From Prevotellaceae bacterium (lineage in GTDB: Bacteria > Bacteroidota > Bacteroidia > Bacteroidales > Bacteroidaceae), in contig JAQXRI010000075.1 in NCBI GenBank assembly GCA_029218445.1, positions 1 through 57,881 of the forward strand: a stretch of 57,881 nt of DNA, given 5' to 3'. Both the position numbers and the translations under genes were made by a program. Of this stretch, positions 1-8,881 are shown piece after piece (the first letter of the stretch is position 1; the number at the start of each line of letters is the position of its first letter). Below the pieces are notes generated by a model. The model saw nothing but the letters and a program-made list of their open reading frames with translations, made no database searches and had not been told where the DNA came from.

Positions 1-414
1 ATAAACGAAATTCAAGACGAAATAATCGACGAGTTCTCAGGATTCGACGATTGGATGGACAAATACCAACTGCTCATCGACCTCGGCAACGAACAGGAAC
101 CACTGGACGAGAAGTACAAAACAGAAAGCAACCTCATCGACGGTTGCCAGAGCCGAGTTTGGCTGCAGTGCGACTACGTGGATGGCAAGCTGAACTTCAC
201 CGCCGAAAGCGACGCACTGATAGTGAAAGGCATAGTGGCACTGCTCATCAGGGTGCTGAGCGGACATACTCCGCAGGAGATAATCGATGCCGACCTGTAC
301 TTCATCGACCAGATAGGACTGAAGGATCATCTCAGCCCTACACGCAGCAACGGATTGCTGGCCATGATGAAGCAGATGAAGATATATGCCGTGGGATACA
401 GCTTGAAGAATTAA
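1..414 (+). CDS. sufE: SufE-family Fe-S assembly protein, 5' end outside window
   Basis: SufE-type sulfur acceptor. In this family it takes persulfide from the cysteine desulfurase SufS and passes it on for Fe-S cluster assembly in the cytosol. The reading frame is open from base 1 (INEIQDEIIDEF...), so the true start lies upstream. The methionine at 55 is internal, because the residues before it (FSGFDDW) match the conserved N-terminal part of the family. The segment NLIDGCQSRVW holds the sulfur-accepting cysteine in the usual G-C-x-S-x-V-W context, and the C-terminal half (LSPTRSNGL) is also typical. It sits 18 bp before ychF and may be cotranscribed. The family assignment is firm; the missing start is the only gap. 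Confidence 0.9.
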   Translation: MNEIQDEIIDEFSGFDDWMDKYQLLIDLGNEQEPLDEKYKTESNLIDGCQSRVWLQCDYVDGKLNFTAESDALIVKGIVALLIRVLSGHTPQEIIDADLYFIDQIGLKDHLSPTRSNGLLAMMKQMKIYAVGYSLKN

Positions 415-432
415 AAATTAAAGAATAAAAAT

Positions 433-1536
433 ATGTCATTAAAATGTGGTATTGTAGGACTGCCTAACGTGGGCAAGTCAACGCTTTTCAACTGTTTGTC
501 GAGTGCCAAGGCACAGGCGGCAAACTTTCCTTTTTGTACTATTGAACCAAACGTAGGCGTGATAACCGTGCCGGACGAACGACTTACAAAACTGGCCGAA
601 CTGGTTCACCCTGGCCGAATAGTACCCGCAACATGCGAGATAGTAGATATAGCCGGACTTGTGAAAGGTGCAAGCAAGGGCGAAGGACTTGGAAACAAAT
701 TCCTTGGAAACATACGTGAAACAGACGCAATAATACACGTACTGCGCTGTTTCGAGGATGAAAACATAACTCACGTGGATGGAACCATCGACCCCGTACG
801 CGACAAGGAGATAATAGACACTGAGCTGCAGCTGAAAGACCTTGAGACAATAGAAAGCCGACTGCAGAAACAGCAGAAGATAGCCGCCATAGGCAACAAC
901 AAAGAGGCTAAGATAGAGGTAGCCGTACTGGAGGCATACAAAGAGGTTCTCGAACAGGGAAAGAACGCACGCACGGTGGAGTTTGAGTCGAAGGAAGAAC
1001 AGGATGCCGCCCGTAACCTCTTCCTGCTGACGGCCAAGCCAGTGCTATACGTATGCAACGTTGACGAGGCTTCGGCCAAGAGCGGCAACGAGTTTACAAA
1101 GAAGATAGAGGAACTGGCACGCGAGGAAGGCGCAGAAGCCATGGTGATTGCCGCAAAGACTGAAGAGGACATTGCCGAGCTGGAGTCGTATGAAGACAAG
1201 CAGCTGTTTCTTGAGGAACTGGGTCTTGAAGAGAGCGGAGTGAACCGCCTGATAAAGAAAGCCTACTCGCTATTGAACCTTGAGACATTCATCACGGCAG
1301 GCGAAATGGAAGTGAAGGCATGGACCTACCACAAGGGCTGGAAGGCTCCACAATGCGCCGGCGTTATCCACACCGACTTCGAAAAGGGATTTATCCGTGC
1401 TGAGGTTATCAAGTATGACGACTACATACAATATGGCTCGGAAGCTGCTGTACGCGAAGCAGGAAAGCTCGGCATAGAGGGCAAGGACTATGTAGTTCAG
1501 GACGGCGACATCATGCACTTCCGATTTAACGTTTAA
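433..1536 (+). CDS. ychF: YchF/OLA1-family redox-responsive ATPase
   Basis: A universally conserved Obg-related P-loop NTPase of 367 residues, the usual size. Family members prefer ATP over GTP and act at the ribosome and in stress responses. The P-loop GLPNVGKS lies at residues 9-16, followed by the [10 protein letters not shown] switch region and [17 protein letters not shown] (G3). The guanine-specificity motif is replaced by NVDE, as is characteristic of YchF. A TGS domain occupies the C-terminal ~85 residues and ends in [18 protein letters not shown], the family's standard ending. It follows sufE by 18 bp. The interval between them holds the A/T-rich string ATTAAAAATTAAAG, which recurs near 47.89 kb. 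Confidence 0.97.
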   Translation: MSLKCGIVGLPNVGKSTLFNCLSSAKAQAANFPFCTIEPNVGVITVPDERLTKLAELVHPGRIVPATCEIVDIAGLVKGASKGEGLGNKFLGNIRETDAIIHVLRCFEDENITHVDGTIDPVRDKEIIDTELQLKDLETIESRLQKQQKIAAIGNNKEAKIEVAVLEAYKEVLEQGKNARTVEFESKEEQDAARNLFLLTAKPVLYVCNVDEASAKSGNEFTKKIEELAREEGAEAMVIAAKTEEDIAELESYEDKQLFLEELGLEESGVNRLIKKAYSLLNLETFITAGEMEVKAWTYHKGWKAPQCAGVIHTDFEKGFIRAEVIKYDDYIQYGSEAAVREAGKLGIEGKDYVVQDGDIMHFRFNV

Positions 1537-1565
1537 TTAGTTGACGAGTGAACTAAAAAAAATAT

Positions 1566-2384
1566 ATGGAACTATACATACACTGGAACCCAAGCCTCAC
1601 CACCATCTTCGGACTTCGATGGTACGGACTATGCTGGCTGTTGGGACTGTTGGGTGCCTACTTGATAACCAAGAAGTTGTATAAACAGCAGGGCTTGGGC
1701 GACGACAAGTTTGAGCCACTGTTCTTCTACTGCTTCTTCGGCATCATTATTGGCGCACGACTGGGCCATTGCATATTCTATCAGCCCGACTATTACCTCA
1801 CGTCGGCAAAAGCTTTCGTGGAGATGATTCTCCCCATACACTTCAAGGCCGAAGGCGGCTGGAAATTCACCGGTTATGAAGGTTTGGCAAGCCATGGCGG
1901 AACTATAGGCCTGATGACTGCACTGTGGCTGTATGTCAGGAAGACGAAGGTGGGCATATGGACAGTGCTCGACAACGTAGCCATAGCCACACCCATTGCC
2001 GCCTTCTTCATTAGAATAGGCAACCTGATGAACTCTGAGATAATTGGCAAGGTTACCGACGTGCCTTGGGCTTTCGTCTTCGAGCGTGTTGACACCTTCC
2101 CTCGTCATCCCGGACAGCTCTATGAAGCGTTGGCATACGCCTTGCTGCTGTTTATCGGCATCGCCATATACAAGAAACATCCGCAGCGAGTGGGCACAGG
2201 CTTTTACTTCGGCCTCTGTCTGACCTACATATTCACGGCCCGCTTCTTCATCGAATATACGAAGGAGATACAGGAGGCTTTCGAGGCCTCGATGCCTCTC
2301 GACATGGGACAGCTGCTCAGTATTCCGTTCATCATTCTCGGAATTGTCTGCATGATGAGATATAAGAAACAAATAAAAAAATAA
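1566..2384 (+). CDS. lgt: Prolipoprotein diacylglyceryl transferase
   Basis: Inner-membrane enzyme that transfers diacylglycerol from phosphatidylglycerol to the lipobox cysteine of prolipoproteins. The protein has 272 residues and about seven membrane segments. Signature stretches are visible: [11 protein letters not shown] (the conserved HGG), [12 protein letters not shown] (Lgt signature) and RHPGQLYEA. The N-terminal segment [11 protein letters not shown] is also typical. It lies 29 bp after ychF and 18 bp before a steroid-reductase-like gene. The gap to ychF holds one short copy of the GTTGACGAG-type intergenic repeat seen elsewhere in the window. The assignment is secure. Confidence 0.96.
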   Translation: MELYIHWNPSLTTIFGLRWYGLCWLLGLLGAYLITKKLYKQQGLGDDKFEPLFFYCFFGIIIGARLGHCIFYQPDYYLTSAKAFVEMILPIHFKAEGGWKFTGYEGLASHGGTIGLMTALWLYVRKTKVGIWTVLDNVAIATPIAAFFIRIGNLMNSEIIGKVTDVPWAFVFERVDTFPRHPGQLYEALAYALLLFIGIAIYKKHPQRVGTGFYFGLCLTYIFTARFFIEYTKEIQEAFEASMPLDMGQLLSIPFIILGIVCMMRYKKQIKK

Positions 2385-2402
2385 AATATTGAAGATTGAA
2401 AA

Positions 2403-3167
2403 ATGGGAGCAGAAACATATAGCATGGTGCTTTGGGCGATGGCAGGCATTGCCGTGTTCGTGTTCATCGCGCTCTATTTCATCAAGGCAGGCTATGGAAT
2501 ATTCCGCACCAAGGCGTGGGGACTGTCCATACCCAACAAGGCGGCATGGGTTCTGATGGAAGCTCCTGTGTTTTTCGTCATGCTTTGGCTATGGGCTGAC
2601 AGCGGCTATACTACAGAAATGCCTCAATTGCTATGCCTGCTGCTGTTCCAGCTCCACTATTTCCAGCGTTCATTCGTCTTTCCCTTCCTCATGAAGGGTA
2701 AGAGCCGAATGCCCATAGCCATCATGCTGATGGGCATAGTCTTCAATGTTATAAACGGCATACTGCAGGGTGGGGGCTTGTTCAGCTTCCCGCCCGCAGC
2801 CTATGCAGAAGGAGCAGCCTACCTGCTTCGTCCCAATGCCATTGTGGGCACAGTGGTGTTCTTTTTGGGAATGGCCATCAACATGCACTCCGACCATGTG
2901 ATACGCCATCTGCGCAAGCCTGGCGACACTCGCCATTATCTGCCTCAAAAGGGCTTTTACCGCTATGTCACCTCTGCCAACTATTTTGGTGAGTTGGTGG
3001 AATGGACAGGCTTCGCCATCCTTGCCGCAACTCCGGCAGCATGGCTCTTTGTCGTTTGGACGGCAGCCAATCTTGTGCCACGCGCCGCTGCCATCCACCG
3101 TCACTACCGCGAGGAGTTTGGCAATGCCGTGGGAACCAGAAAGAGAATCATTCCGTTTGTCTATTGA
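2403..3167 (+). CDS. Steroid 5-alpha-reductase-like membrane protein
   Basis: Polytopic membrane protein of 254 residues resembling the bacterial 3-oxo-5-alpha-steroid 4-dehydrogenase (DUF1295-like) group. The C-terminal third carries the family pattern: GFYRYVTSANYFGELVEW, then GFAILA, then LVPRAAAIHRHYREEFG, ending RKRIIPFVY. These match the NADPH-binding C-terminal half of steroid 5-alpha-reductases. About six hydrophobic segments are visible. The bacterial substrate is not known and a steroid substrate should not be assumed. It lies directly behind lgt, so the two may be cotranscribed. Confidence 0.85.
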   Translation: MGAETYSMVLWAMAGIAVFVFIALYFIKAGYGIFRTKAWGLSIPNKAAWVLMEAPVFFVMLWLWADSGYTTEMPQLLCLLLFQLHYFQRSFVFPFLMKGKSRMPIAIMLMGIVFNVINGILQGGGLFSFPPAAYAEGAAYLLRPNAIVGTVVFFLGMAINMHSDHVIRHLRKPGDTRHYLPQKGFYRYVTSANYFGELVEWTGFAILAATPAAWLFVVWTAANLVPRAAAIHRHYREEFGNAVGTRKRIIPFVY

Positions 3168-3188
3168 CCTGTCCGATAAAAGGCATAT

Positions 3189-4415
3189 ATGGAAAATCAT
3201 CCTGTTTATATTGAAGGAGAGGGATTTCGATATGGGATTAAGGAAAATCACTATCGTCGCCTTAGGGGTCATGACTACAGTGCCCCTGGGGTCTATATGC
3301 TTACTATTGTGACTGAAGGCAGGAAGCCGTTGTTTGGAATTGTTGAGGGAAATGTCAGAGCGGAAAGACTGTCGAAAGACTGGCCTCATTTGAGGCCCTC
3401 TCCACTTGGAAAGGCTGTAGTGGAAGAGGAGGCGAAAAAGATTACCGAGGTGTATCCTATGGTGGAGCTGTGGCGCATGACAGTTATGCCCGACCATATT
3501 CACATTATTATTTATATAAGGGAAAGGCTTCCTAAAGGGAGGACTTTAGGGAATGTCGTTGCCGGCTTTAAGGGCGGCTGCAGCAGGGCGTGGTTGCGGC
3601 TGCAGAAAGAGGGCAAAATGCCACTTGCCGCTGACGCGACAAGCACGGGAGCAGGGGGTGGCACTCTTGCCGCTGACGCGACAAGCATGGGAGCAGCCCC
3701 AGTGCAAGCGACGTCAGTCGCTTGTAAAAAAACCTTTCCCTCCCTCTTTTCCCCCGGCTACAACGACCGCGTGCTGAAAAACTCACGCCAACTCCAAATA
3801 TGGAAAGACTACCTCCTCGACAACCCTTACCGATTGCTCGTGCGCCACACTTTCCCCTCCCATTTCCAGCGCGGCCTGTGTATCGAAATATCAGGGAAAG
3901 AATACAGTGCCTTTGGCAATTTCCTCCTCTTGAAAAAACCGGAGAAGATGCAAGTGTTCTGCCATCGGAAAGCCCGCTATGGACAACTGACACAAGAAGA
4001 GCGCATGGCCAACAACATCCACTATCAGGCTATTGACGATGCCATCACGTGCATACCATACATGGAAACCCATGCCTTCGCCGACGAGAAAAACCGTCTT
4101 CTCGATGCTGCATGTTCCGGCATTCCACTCGTCACGCCAGGCATTTCCCCAGGCGAAAAGACAATAATGAACTTCTGTCTCGACAACCACCTGTCCTTAA
4201 TTCACATACAACAAGAAGTGATTACGCCACTGTGGAAACCTGAACGACGCCGTTTCAATGCGTGTGTCGCAGGCGACCTGCTCATAATAGCACCAATGGA
4301 CACTGAGGCGAAACAGGAAGGCTCTTATGCTCTTTTCCACAATCTCAACAACGTTGCAGCCTCATTTTGTGAATTGGATATGGCACAGACTACATTTAAG
4401 TATAAAACATTGTAA
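3189..4415 (+). CDS. REP-associated tyrosine transposase (RAYT) with C-terminal extension
   Basis: Y1/HUH-type transposase, 408 residues. The N-terminal half has the RAYT layout: GVYMLTIVTEGRKPLFG, then MPDHIHIIIYI carrying the HUH metal site (HxH), then NDRVLKNSRQLQIWKDYLLDNPYR with the region of the nucleophilic tyrosine. Residues about 145-180 are a low-complexity insert encoded by three REP-like palindromes listed separately. Residues about 235-408 form a second domain (CSGIPLVTPGISPGEKTIMNF, then TPLWKPERRRFNACVAGDLLIIAP), a segment I associate with Bacteroidota RAYT-like proteins; its role is unknown to me. RAYTs are domesticated IS200/IS605 relatives that act on REP palindromes. Its sites may include the two intergenic copies near 18.39 and 29.25 kb. 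The gene looks intact. Confidence 0.85.
   Translation: MENHPVYIEGEGFRYGIKENHYRRLRGHDYSAPGVYMLTIVTEGRKPLFGIVEGNVRAERLSKDWPHLRPSPLGKAVVEEEAKKITEVYPMVELWRMTVMPDHIHIIIYIRERLPKGRTLGNVVAGFKGGCSRAWLRLQKEGKMPLAADATSTGAGGGTLAADATSMGAAPVQATSVACKKTFPSLFSPGYNDRVLKNSRQLQIWKDYLLDNPYRLLVRHTFPSHFQRGLCIEISGKEYSAFGNFLLLKKPEKMQVFCHRKARYGQLTQEERMANNIHYQAIDDAITCIPYMETHAFADEKNRLLDAACSGIPLVTPGISPGEKTIMNFCLDNHLSLIHIQQEVITPLWKPERRRFNACVAGDLLIIAPMDTEAKQEGSYALFHNLNNVAASFCELDMAQTTFKYKTL
3624..3643 (-). repeat. REP-like palindrome, copy 1 (inside RAYT gene)
   Basis: CTTGCCGCTGACGCGACAAG: an 8-bp stem with one mismatch around a TGAC tetraloop. It is identical to copy 2 and in the opposite orientation to copies 3-5 (whose loop reads GTCA). 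It is translated as LAADATS. Confidence 0.75.
3666..3685 (-). repeat. REP-like palindrome, copy 2 (inside RAYT gene)
   Basis: An exact repeat of copy 1, 42 bp downstream, followed like copy 1 by CAYGGGAGCAG. The conserved flank shows that the repeat unit is longer than the palindrome. Confidence 0.75.
3705..3724 (+). repeat. REP-like palindrome, copy 3 (inside RAYT gene)
   Basis: CAAGCGACGTCAGTCGCTTG: a perfect 8-bp stem around a GTCA loop, preceded by GTG and followed by an A-tract. It is translated as ATSVAC. Its core, GCrACGTCAGTyG, is shared with the intergenic copies at 18386 and 29246. Confidence 0.78.
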
Positions 4416-4426
4416 ATCGTATTATC

Positions 4427-5653
4427 ATGGAATCGAAATTATTCACACCAGTAAAGATAGGGCCTTTGACCCTTCGCAACCGAACCATACGCTCGGCTGC
4501 ATTTGAAAGCATGTGTCCGGGCAATGTACCATCAAAGCAACTGCTTGACTATCATCATTCTGTGGCGAAGGGCGGCGTGGGCATGACGACGGTGGCATAC
4601 GCCGCCGTCTGCCAAAGTGGACTCTCGTTCGACCGCCAACTGTGGATGCGACCGGAGATTGTTCCCGGACTTAGGGAACTGACAGATGCTGTGCATAAAG
4701 AGGGGGCAGCCGCCTCAATTCAGTTGGGACATTGCGGCAACATGTCGCACAAGAGCATCTGCGGATGTCTGCCAGTAGGAGCCAGTGGTGGATTCAACCT
4801 CTATTCGCCAACTTTCGTACGCGGACTTCGTGCCGACGAGCTCCCGGCTATGGCAAAGGCCTACGGCGATTCAGTCCGCTTGGCAAGAGAGGCTGGTTTC
4901 GACGCTGTGGAGATTCATGCCGGTCACGGCTATCTCATAAGCCAGTTCCTATCGCCTTCGACAAACCATCGCAAGGACGACTTCGGCGGGTCGCTCAAGA
5001 ACCGCATGCGCTTCATGGACATGTGTATGGACGAGGTGATGAAGGCAGCAGGCAACGACATGGCAGTACTGGTGAAGATGAATATGCGCGACGGTTTCAA
5101 AGGCGGCATGGAACTCGACGAGACGCTACAAGTGGCCAAGCGGCTACAGGAGGAAGGAGCCCACGCACTGGTATTGAGCGGCGGCTTCGTGAGCAAGGCA
5201 CCCATGTATGTGATGCGAGGCGAGATGCCCATCCGCACCATGACGCACTACATGACATGCTGGTGGCTGAAATACGGAGTGAGGATGGTGGGCAAGATGA
5301 TGATACCTACCGTGCCGTTCAAAGAGGCTTATTTCCTCGACGATGCGCTGCAGTTCCGTGAGACTCTGCCCGACATGCCGCTCGTCTATGTAGGCGGACT
5401 TGTGGCGAGGAAGAAGATTGACGAGGTGCTCGACCTTGGCTTCGTTGCAGTGCAGATGGGACGCGCCCTGCTCAACGAGCCTGGCTTTGTCAACCGCATG
5501 AAAGCCGAAGAATATGCGCGCTGCAACTGCCGCCACAGCAACTACTGCATAGCTAGAATGTACACTCTCGACATGGCTTGCCACCAACACCTCAAGGAAG
5601 AACTGCCAAAATCACTGAAAGACGAAATAGAAAGTATAGAATCGAGAGGCTAA
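4427..5653 (+). CDS. Old yellow enzyme family NADH:flavin oxidoreductase
   Basis: FMN-dependent TIM-barrel oxidoreductase, 408 residues. It begins LFTPVKIGPLTLRNRTIRSA, the usual OYE start. EIHAGHGYLISQFLSPSTN followed by R-x-DDFGGSLKNRMRF is the family signature containing the substrate-anion-binding histidine and flavin contacts. The phosphate-binding end of the barrel is seen in LVYVGGLV and AVQMGRALLNEP. The C-terminal cysteines (CNCRHSNYC, then a further Cys about 11 residues on) may bind a 4Fe-4S cluster, as in dienoyl-CoA-reductase-like members. The FAD/NAD domain of those long enzymes is absent. The physiological substrate cannot be told. The gene starts 11 bp after the transposase gene. 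Confidence 0.9.
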   Translation: MESKLFTPVKIGPLTLRNRTIRSAAFESMCPGNVPSKQLLDYHHSVAKGGVGMTTVAYAAVCQSGLSFDRQLWMRPEIVPGLRELTDAVHKEGAAASIQLGHCGNMSHKSICGCLPVGASGGFNLYSPTFVRGLRADELPAMAKAYGDSVRLAREAGFDAVEIHAGHGYLISQFLSPSTNHRKDDFGGSLKNRMRFMDMCMDEVMKAAGNDMAVLVKMNMRDGFKGGMELDETLQVAKRLQEEGAHALVLSGGFVSKAPMYVMRGEMPIRTMTHYMTCWWLKYGVRMVGKMMIPTVPFKEAYFLDDALQFRETLPDMPLVYVGGLVARKKIDEVLDLGFVAVQMGRALLNEPGFVNRMKAEEYARCNCRHSNYCIARMYTLDMACHQHLKEELPKSLKDEIESIESRG

Positions 5654-5768
5654 AATACGTAAAAATGGATAAGCATGAAAGGGCTTGGTGACGTTAAAAG
5701 CATAAAAGCGCAAAAACGTGATAATCAACAAGAAAAACGGGCTGTTTAACACATTTTATGGTCTTTTG

Positions 5769-5800
5769 TTTGTTATTATTAACTTTTTGTTTTAATTTTG
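5769..5800 (+). promoter_or_regulatory. Bacteroidota promoter of the C10 protease gene
   Basis: TTTG at 5769-5772, a 20-bp spacer, and TAATTTTG at 5793-5800 match the Bacteroidota -33/-7 consensus (TTTG ... TAnnTTTG). The start codon is 35 bp downstream. The preceding bases from 5654 show no gene. Confidence 0.75.
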
Positions 5801-5835
5801 TAGCGGTTTAGTCAACTTCAATAAAATAATTGCTT

Positions 5836-8241
5836 ATGAGAAAGAATCTACTTCTAATGGTATTGCTGCTGTTTGCAGCCAATATGATGGCACAGCAGCT
5901 CACCGAGCAGGAAGCCAAGCAGCGCGCTATGGACTTCCTAAACAAGAGCAACCGTGCAAAGGGGTTCAACCAAGGAGCAAGGCAGCTGCGCAGCGTGAAG
6001 AGCAGCATGAGCAGGCTCTATGCCTTCAACGTAGATGGCGGTGGATACGTCATTGCCAGCGGAGACAGCCGTACACTGCCCATACTTGGTTACAGCGACG
6101 AGGGTGAGCTGGACTTCAACAACATGCCAGCCAACATGCAGGCGTGGCTCAAGGGCTACGAGACAGCCATTGCAGCACTCGGCGATGCCACCGACCTTGG
6201 CTCGCAGGAGCAGCCTGCCGCCAACAGGGCTGCCGTGGAGCCAATGCTGAAGACCCTGTGGTATCAGACCTTCCCCTACAACAACCTCTGCCCAGTGTTC
6301 GACGGCAATCTGAATCCCAAATGGGAAGGCCAGCGCGGAGTGACGGGCTGTGTGGCAACGGCAATGGCAATGCTGATGAAGTTCCACGAGTGGCCAAAAG
6401 AAGAGTGCAAGGCCATTCCGGCATACACCTTCTCCTACAGCGCCGACAACGTAACGTCTGAAAACATGACCCTTGAGGAATTGCCCCCAGTGAAGTTCGA
6501 CTGGGCAAACATGCTTGACCGTTATTCACTTGACGCATCAACCTCCACCGACACCGAAGTTCAGCAGAACGCCGTGGCAAAGCTGATGCAATACTGCGGA
6601 CAGGCAGTACACATGGGCTACACTCCCGACGAGTCGGGCGCACAAAGCGTGTTTATAGCCAAGGCGCTGGTGCAGTACTTCGACTACGACCGCAACCTTC
6701 GTTACGTCAGCCGCGCCTTCTACGGCATAGACGAGTGGGAAGACATGATCTACGGTGAACTCTCACAGGGAAGACCAGTGTTCTACGGCGGCTTTACCGA
6801 CACTGGCGGACATGCCTTCACCTGCGACGGCTACGACGGCGAAGGACTCTTCCACATCAACTGGGGATGGAACGGCTACAACGACGGTTACTTCCTGCTC
6901 TCAGTGCTCAACCCATACAACAACGAAAGCGTAGGCTCGTCAAGCTCAAGTCTTGGATTCTGCATCGACCAAGATGCCATACTCGGAATAAAACCTGCCG
7001 AACCAGGTTCGCCCGAGGCTGAGGACAAGCCTTATATTGAACTGGCGCGCGACATTGAATATGATGACGAGAAACAGCTTCTGGCAATATGTATTAACCA
7101 TCAGTGGCTCAAGAACGACAAGATAAACGTCGAGATGGCACTTTGCAGCATCGACGACGAGGGTAAGCTCGTCGAGCACTATGTAAGTATGCCGGGCACT
7201 ATTGATTCAAAATACTACAATACATTGACCGTGCCTTTGGCAGACATCAACCTTCAGGAAAACGTTCCTACCAAACTTTATCCCGTCGTGCGCAGCACGG
7301 AAAACGGACTGACGGAATGGGTGCGCCTCACTCCCGACTCCAAATACATCTTGGCAGAGCGCGATGGCGAAGAAACAAGCATACGCCTCATGCCTGAGCT
7401 GAACATGGAAATCGTAGATGCAAAACTCTCAGTAGAACCCGCCTGCCCACTTGAGAACAACTGGCTCAACCTGCAGATAAAGAACAACGGAGAGGAATTC
7501 AGCGGCGAGATGAATGTGACGGCAGTGTATATCGGAGATGCCGGACTTGATGATCTTGGAAACATCGAAATCAATGACAATTTTGAGCAGATGTCCGTAG
7601 GAGCATATCTGCGCAAAGACTCTACCACCGACGTCAGCCTGCCTTTCACACCGGCAACCAATGGCAATGTGGCACTGCTCATCAGCCGCGGCTCTGAAGA
7701 GCCAGTAGCTGCATACCTTATTAAGGTAACAGGCGAGTTCAAGGGCTTCTACGACCTTGAGGTGACGGACTATACCATAGAGTATCCAGAGAATGACATT
7801 TACATCAAGGTCAACCTTAAGATTAAGAACAACGACGAAAACGACTGGAACAGCAACAGCAACGCCGCCCTTGGCATCTACAAGATGCTGGAGTTCAGAC
7901 TCGACGACCCGGAGGCATTAGAACCAGGAGAAACAACTCCAGTTAATTTTTTAAGCATCGCAAGCGGCGAAACGGTCGAGATAGATGACAATAAAGACTA
8001 TATCGACATAATGCCCATGGCAAAGTCAGTAACTCTCTACTTCGACCAAGTTATAGGCAAAAACAGGAAGAATCTCCTGACAGTGCCTCTGACAGAGGGC
8101 AGTACAGCTACAGGCGTCAACACCATCAACACCGACAGCAATGCAGACGACAACTGCTATACATTAAAAGGCATACGCATAGCAACACCTAAACGTGCGG
8201 GCGTATATATCAAAAACAAGAAAACATTATTAATAAAATAA
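5836..8241 (+). CDS. Secreted C10-family cysteine protease (streptopain/interpain type)
   Basis: Secreted cysteine endopeptidase, 801 residues. The ATG at 5836 is preferred over an upstream TTG because it begins a clean signal peptide (MRKNLLLMVLLLFAANMMAQ). A propeptide follows (to about residue 140), with AFNVDGGGYVIASGDSRTLPILGYS typical of C10 prodomains. The catalytic domain shows Cys172 in VTGCVATAMAMLM, His326 in GGHAFTCDGY and the HINWGWNGYNDGYF stretch. Residues about 400-770 are beta-rich and Ig-like. The C-terminus (CYTLKGIRIATPKRAGVYIKN...LLIK) is the short sorting-like tail common on Prevotella secreted proteins, so export through the type IX route is likely. It has its own promoter, and a small lipoprotein gene follows 10 bp downstream. 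Confidence 0.92.
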   Translation: MRKNLLLMVLLLFAANMMAQQLTEQEAKQRAMDFLNKSNRAKGFNQGARQLRSVKSSMSRLYAFNVDGGGYVIASGDSRTLPILGYSDEGELDFNNMPANMQAWLKGYETAIAALGDATDLGSQEQPAANRAAVEPMLKTLWYQTFPYNNLCPVFDGNLNPKWEGQRGVTGCVATAMAMLMKFHEWPKEECKAIPAYTFSYSADNVTSENMTLEELPPVKFDWANMLDRYSLDASTSTDTEVQQNAVAKLMQYCGQAVHMGYTPDESGAQSVFIAKALVQYFDYDRNLRYVSRAFYGIDEWEDMIYGELSQGRPVFYGGFTDTGGHAFTCDGYDGEGLFHINWGWNGYNDGYFLLSVLNPYNNESVGSSSSSLGFCIDQDAILGIKPAEPGSPEAEDKPYIELARDIEYDDEKQLLAICINHQWLKNDKINVEMALCSIDDEGKLVEHYVSMPGTIDSKYYNTLTVPLADINLQENVPTKLYPVVRSTENGLTEWVRLTPDSKYILAERDGEETSIRLMPELNMEIVDAKLSVEPACPLENNWLNLQIKNNGEEFSGEMNVTAVYIGDAGLDDLGNIEINDNFEQMSVGAYLRKDSTTDVSLPFTPATNGNVALLISRGSEEPVAAYLIKVTGEFKGFYDLEVTDYTIEYPENDIYIKVNLKIKNNDENDWNSNSNAALGIYKMLEFRLDDPEALEPGETTPVNFLSIASGETVEIDDNKDYIDIMPMAKSVTLYFDQVIGKNRKNLLTVPLTEGSTATGVNTINTDSNADDNCYTLKGIRIATPKRAGVYIKNKKTLLIK

Positions 8242-8251
8242 ATAAAACACA

Positions 8252-8791
8252 ATGAAAACAAAAAAGTTCTTTTATGCTCTTGCAGCACTCTTCTGCTGCT
8301 TGTCATTAACATCTTGCGGCGACGATGACGACGATATACTGCCCGCAGAGAAAACCATTACTAAGGCGTACCTGTGCGTAACGGCAAAGCCGTCGGCAGA
8401 GCAACTCTCAGTGGCAGACCTCACATTGAAATACACCGACGCTGAAGGTAAGGAAATTACAGACGTAGTGAACGAGACAACCTGGGAGCGCAAGGTTACG
8501 GTTACAAAGTTTCCTGTAAATGCAACATTCACTTACAACTGCAAGAAAAAGGAAGGGGCAACCATCAACAGCGAGGCTTCATACAAGATGAGCCGACAGC
8601 TATTGATAAAGGTTATCGTTGACTATTCCGACGGTTCTACGGGAACCATCTGGGACGATAATATTCTCCCTTTCGATAACTACATTACAATAAATGGCAG
8701 CAAAGTAGAAAACTGGCTGACTAATCACGCCACTCTCGCCACAAAGAAAATTGCATTTGATGATAAAGGCAAAAACTTAAGTGTTAATTAA
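8252..8791 (+). CDS. Small surface lipoprotein downstream of C10 protease
   Basis: 179-residue lipoprotein of unrecognised family. A signal peptide ends in LSLTSC with lipid-accepting Cys22. It is followed by GDDDDD, an acidic stretch of the kind that acts as an outer-surface export signal in Bacteroidota lipoproteins. The rest is a predicted beta-rich domain (about residues 35-175) with no catalytic motif I can recognise. The 10-bp distance to the C10 protease gene and the shared terminator suggest cotranscription. C10 proteases are often encoded next to small inhibitor proteins (Spi in streptococci, Bfi in Bacteroides), so an inhibitor role is possible; this is inference from position only. 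Confidence 0.8.
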   Translation: MKTKKFFYALAALFCCLSLTSCGDDDDDILPAEKTITKAYLCVTAKPSAEQLSVADLTLKYTDAEGKEITDVVNETTWERKVTVTKFPVNATFTYNCKKKEGATINSEASYKMSRQLLIKVIVDYSDGSTGTIWDDNILPFDNYITINGSKVENWLTNHATLATKKIAFDDKGKNLSVN

Positions 8792-8827
8792 TTTGAGTTG
8801 ATTAAGTCAATAATAAATTCTTTATAC

Positions 8828-8870
8828 AAGAAGTCGGACAAGTCCATTGTGGCCTATCCGACTTCTTTTT
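8828..8870 (+). terminator. Rho-independent terminator
   Basis: AAGAAGTCGGA at 8828-8838 pairs perfectly with TCCGACTTCTT at 8857-8867 (11 bp) and is followed by a T-run. It closes the protease-lipoprotein unit. Confidence 0.85.
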
Positions 8871-8881
8871 AGTAACAAAAA

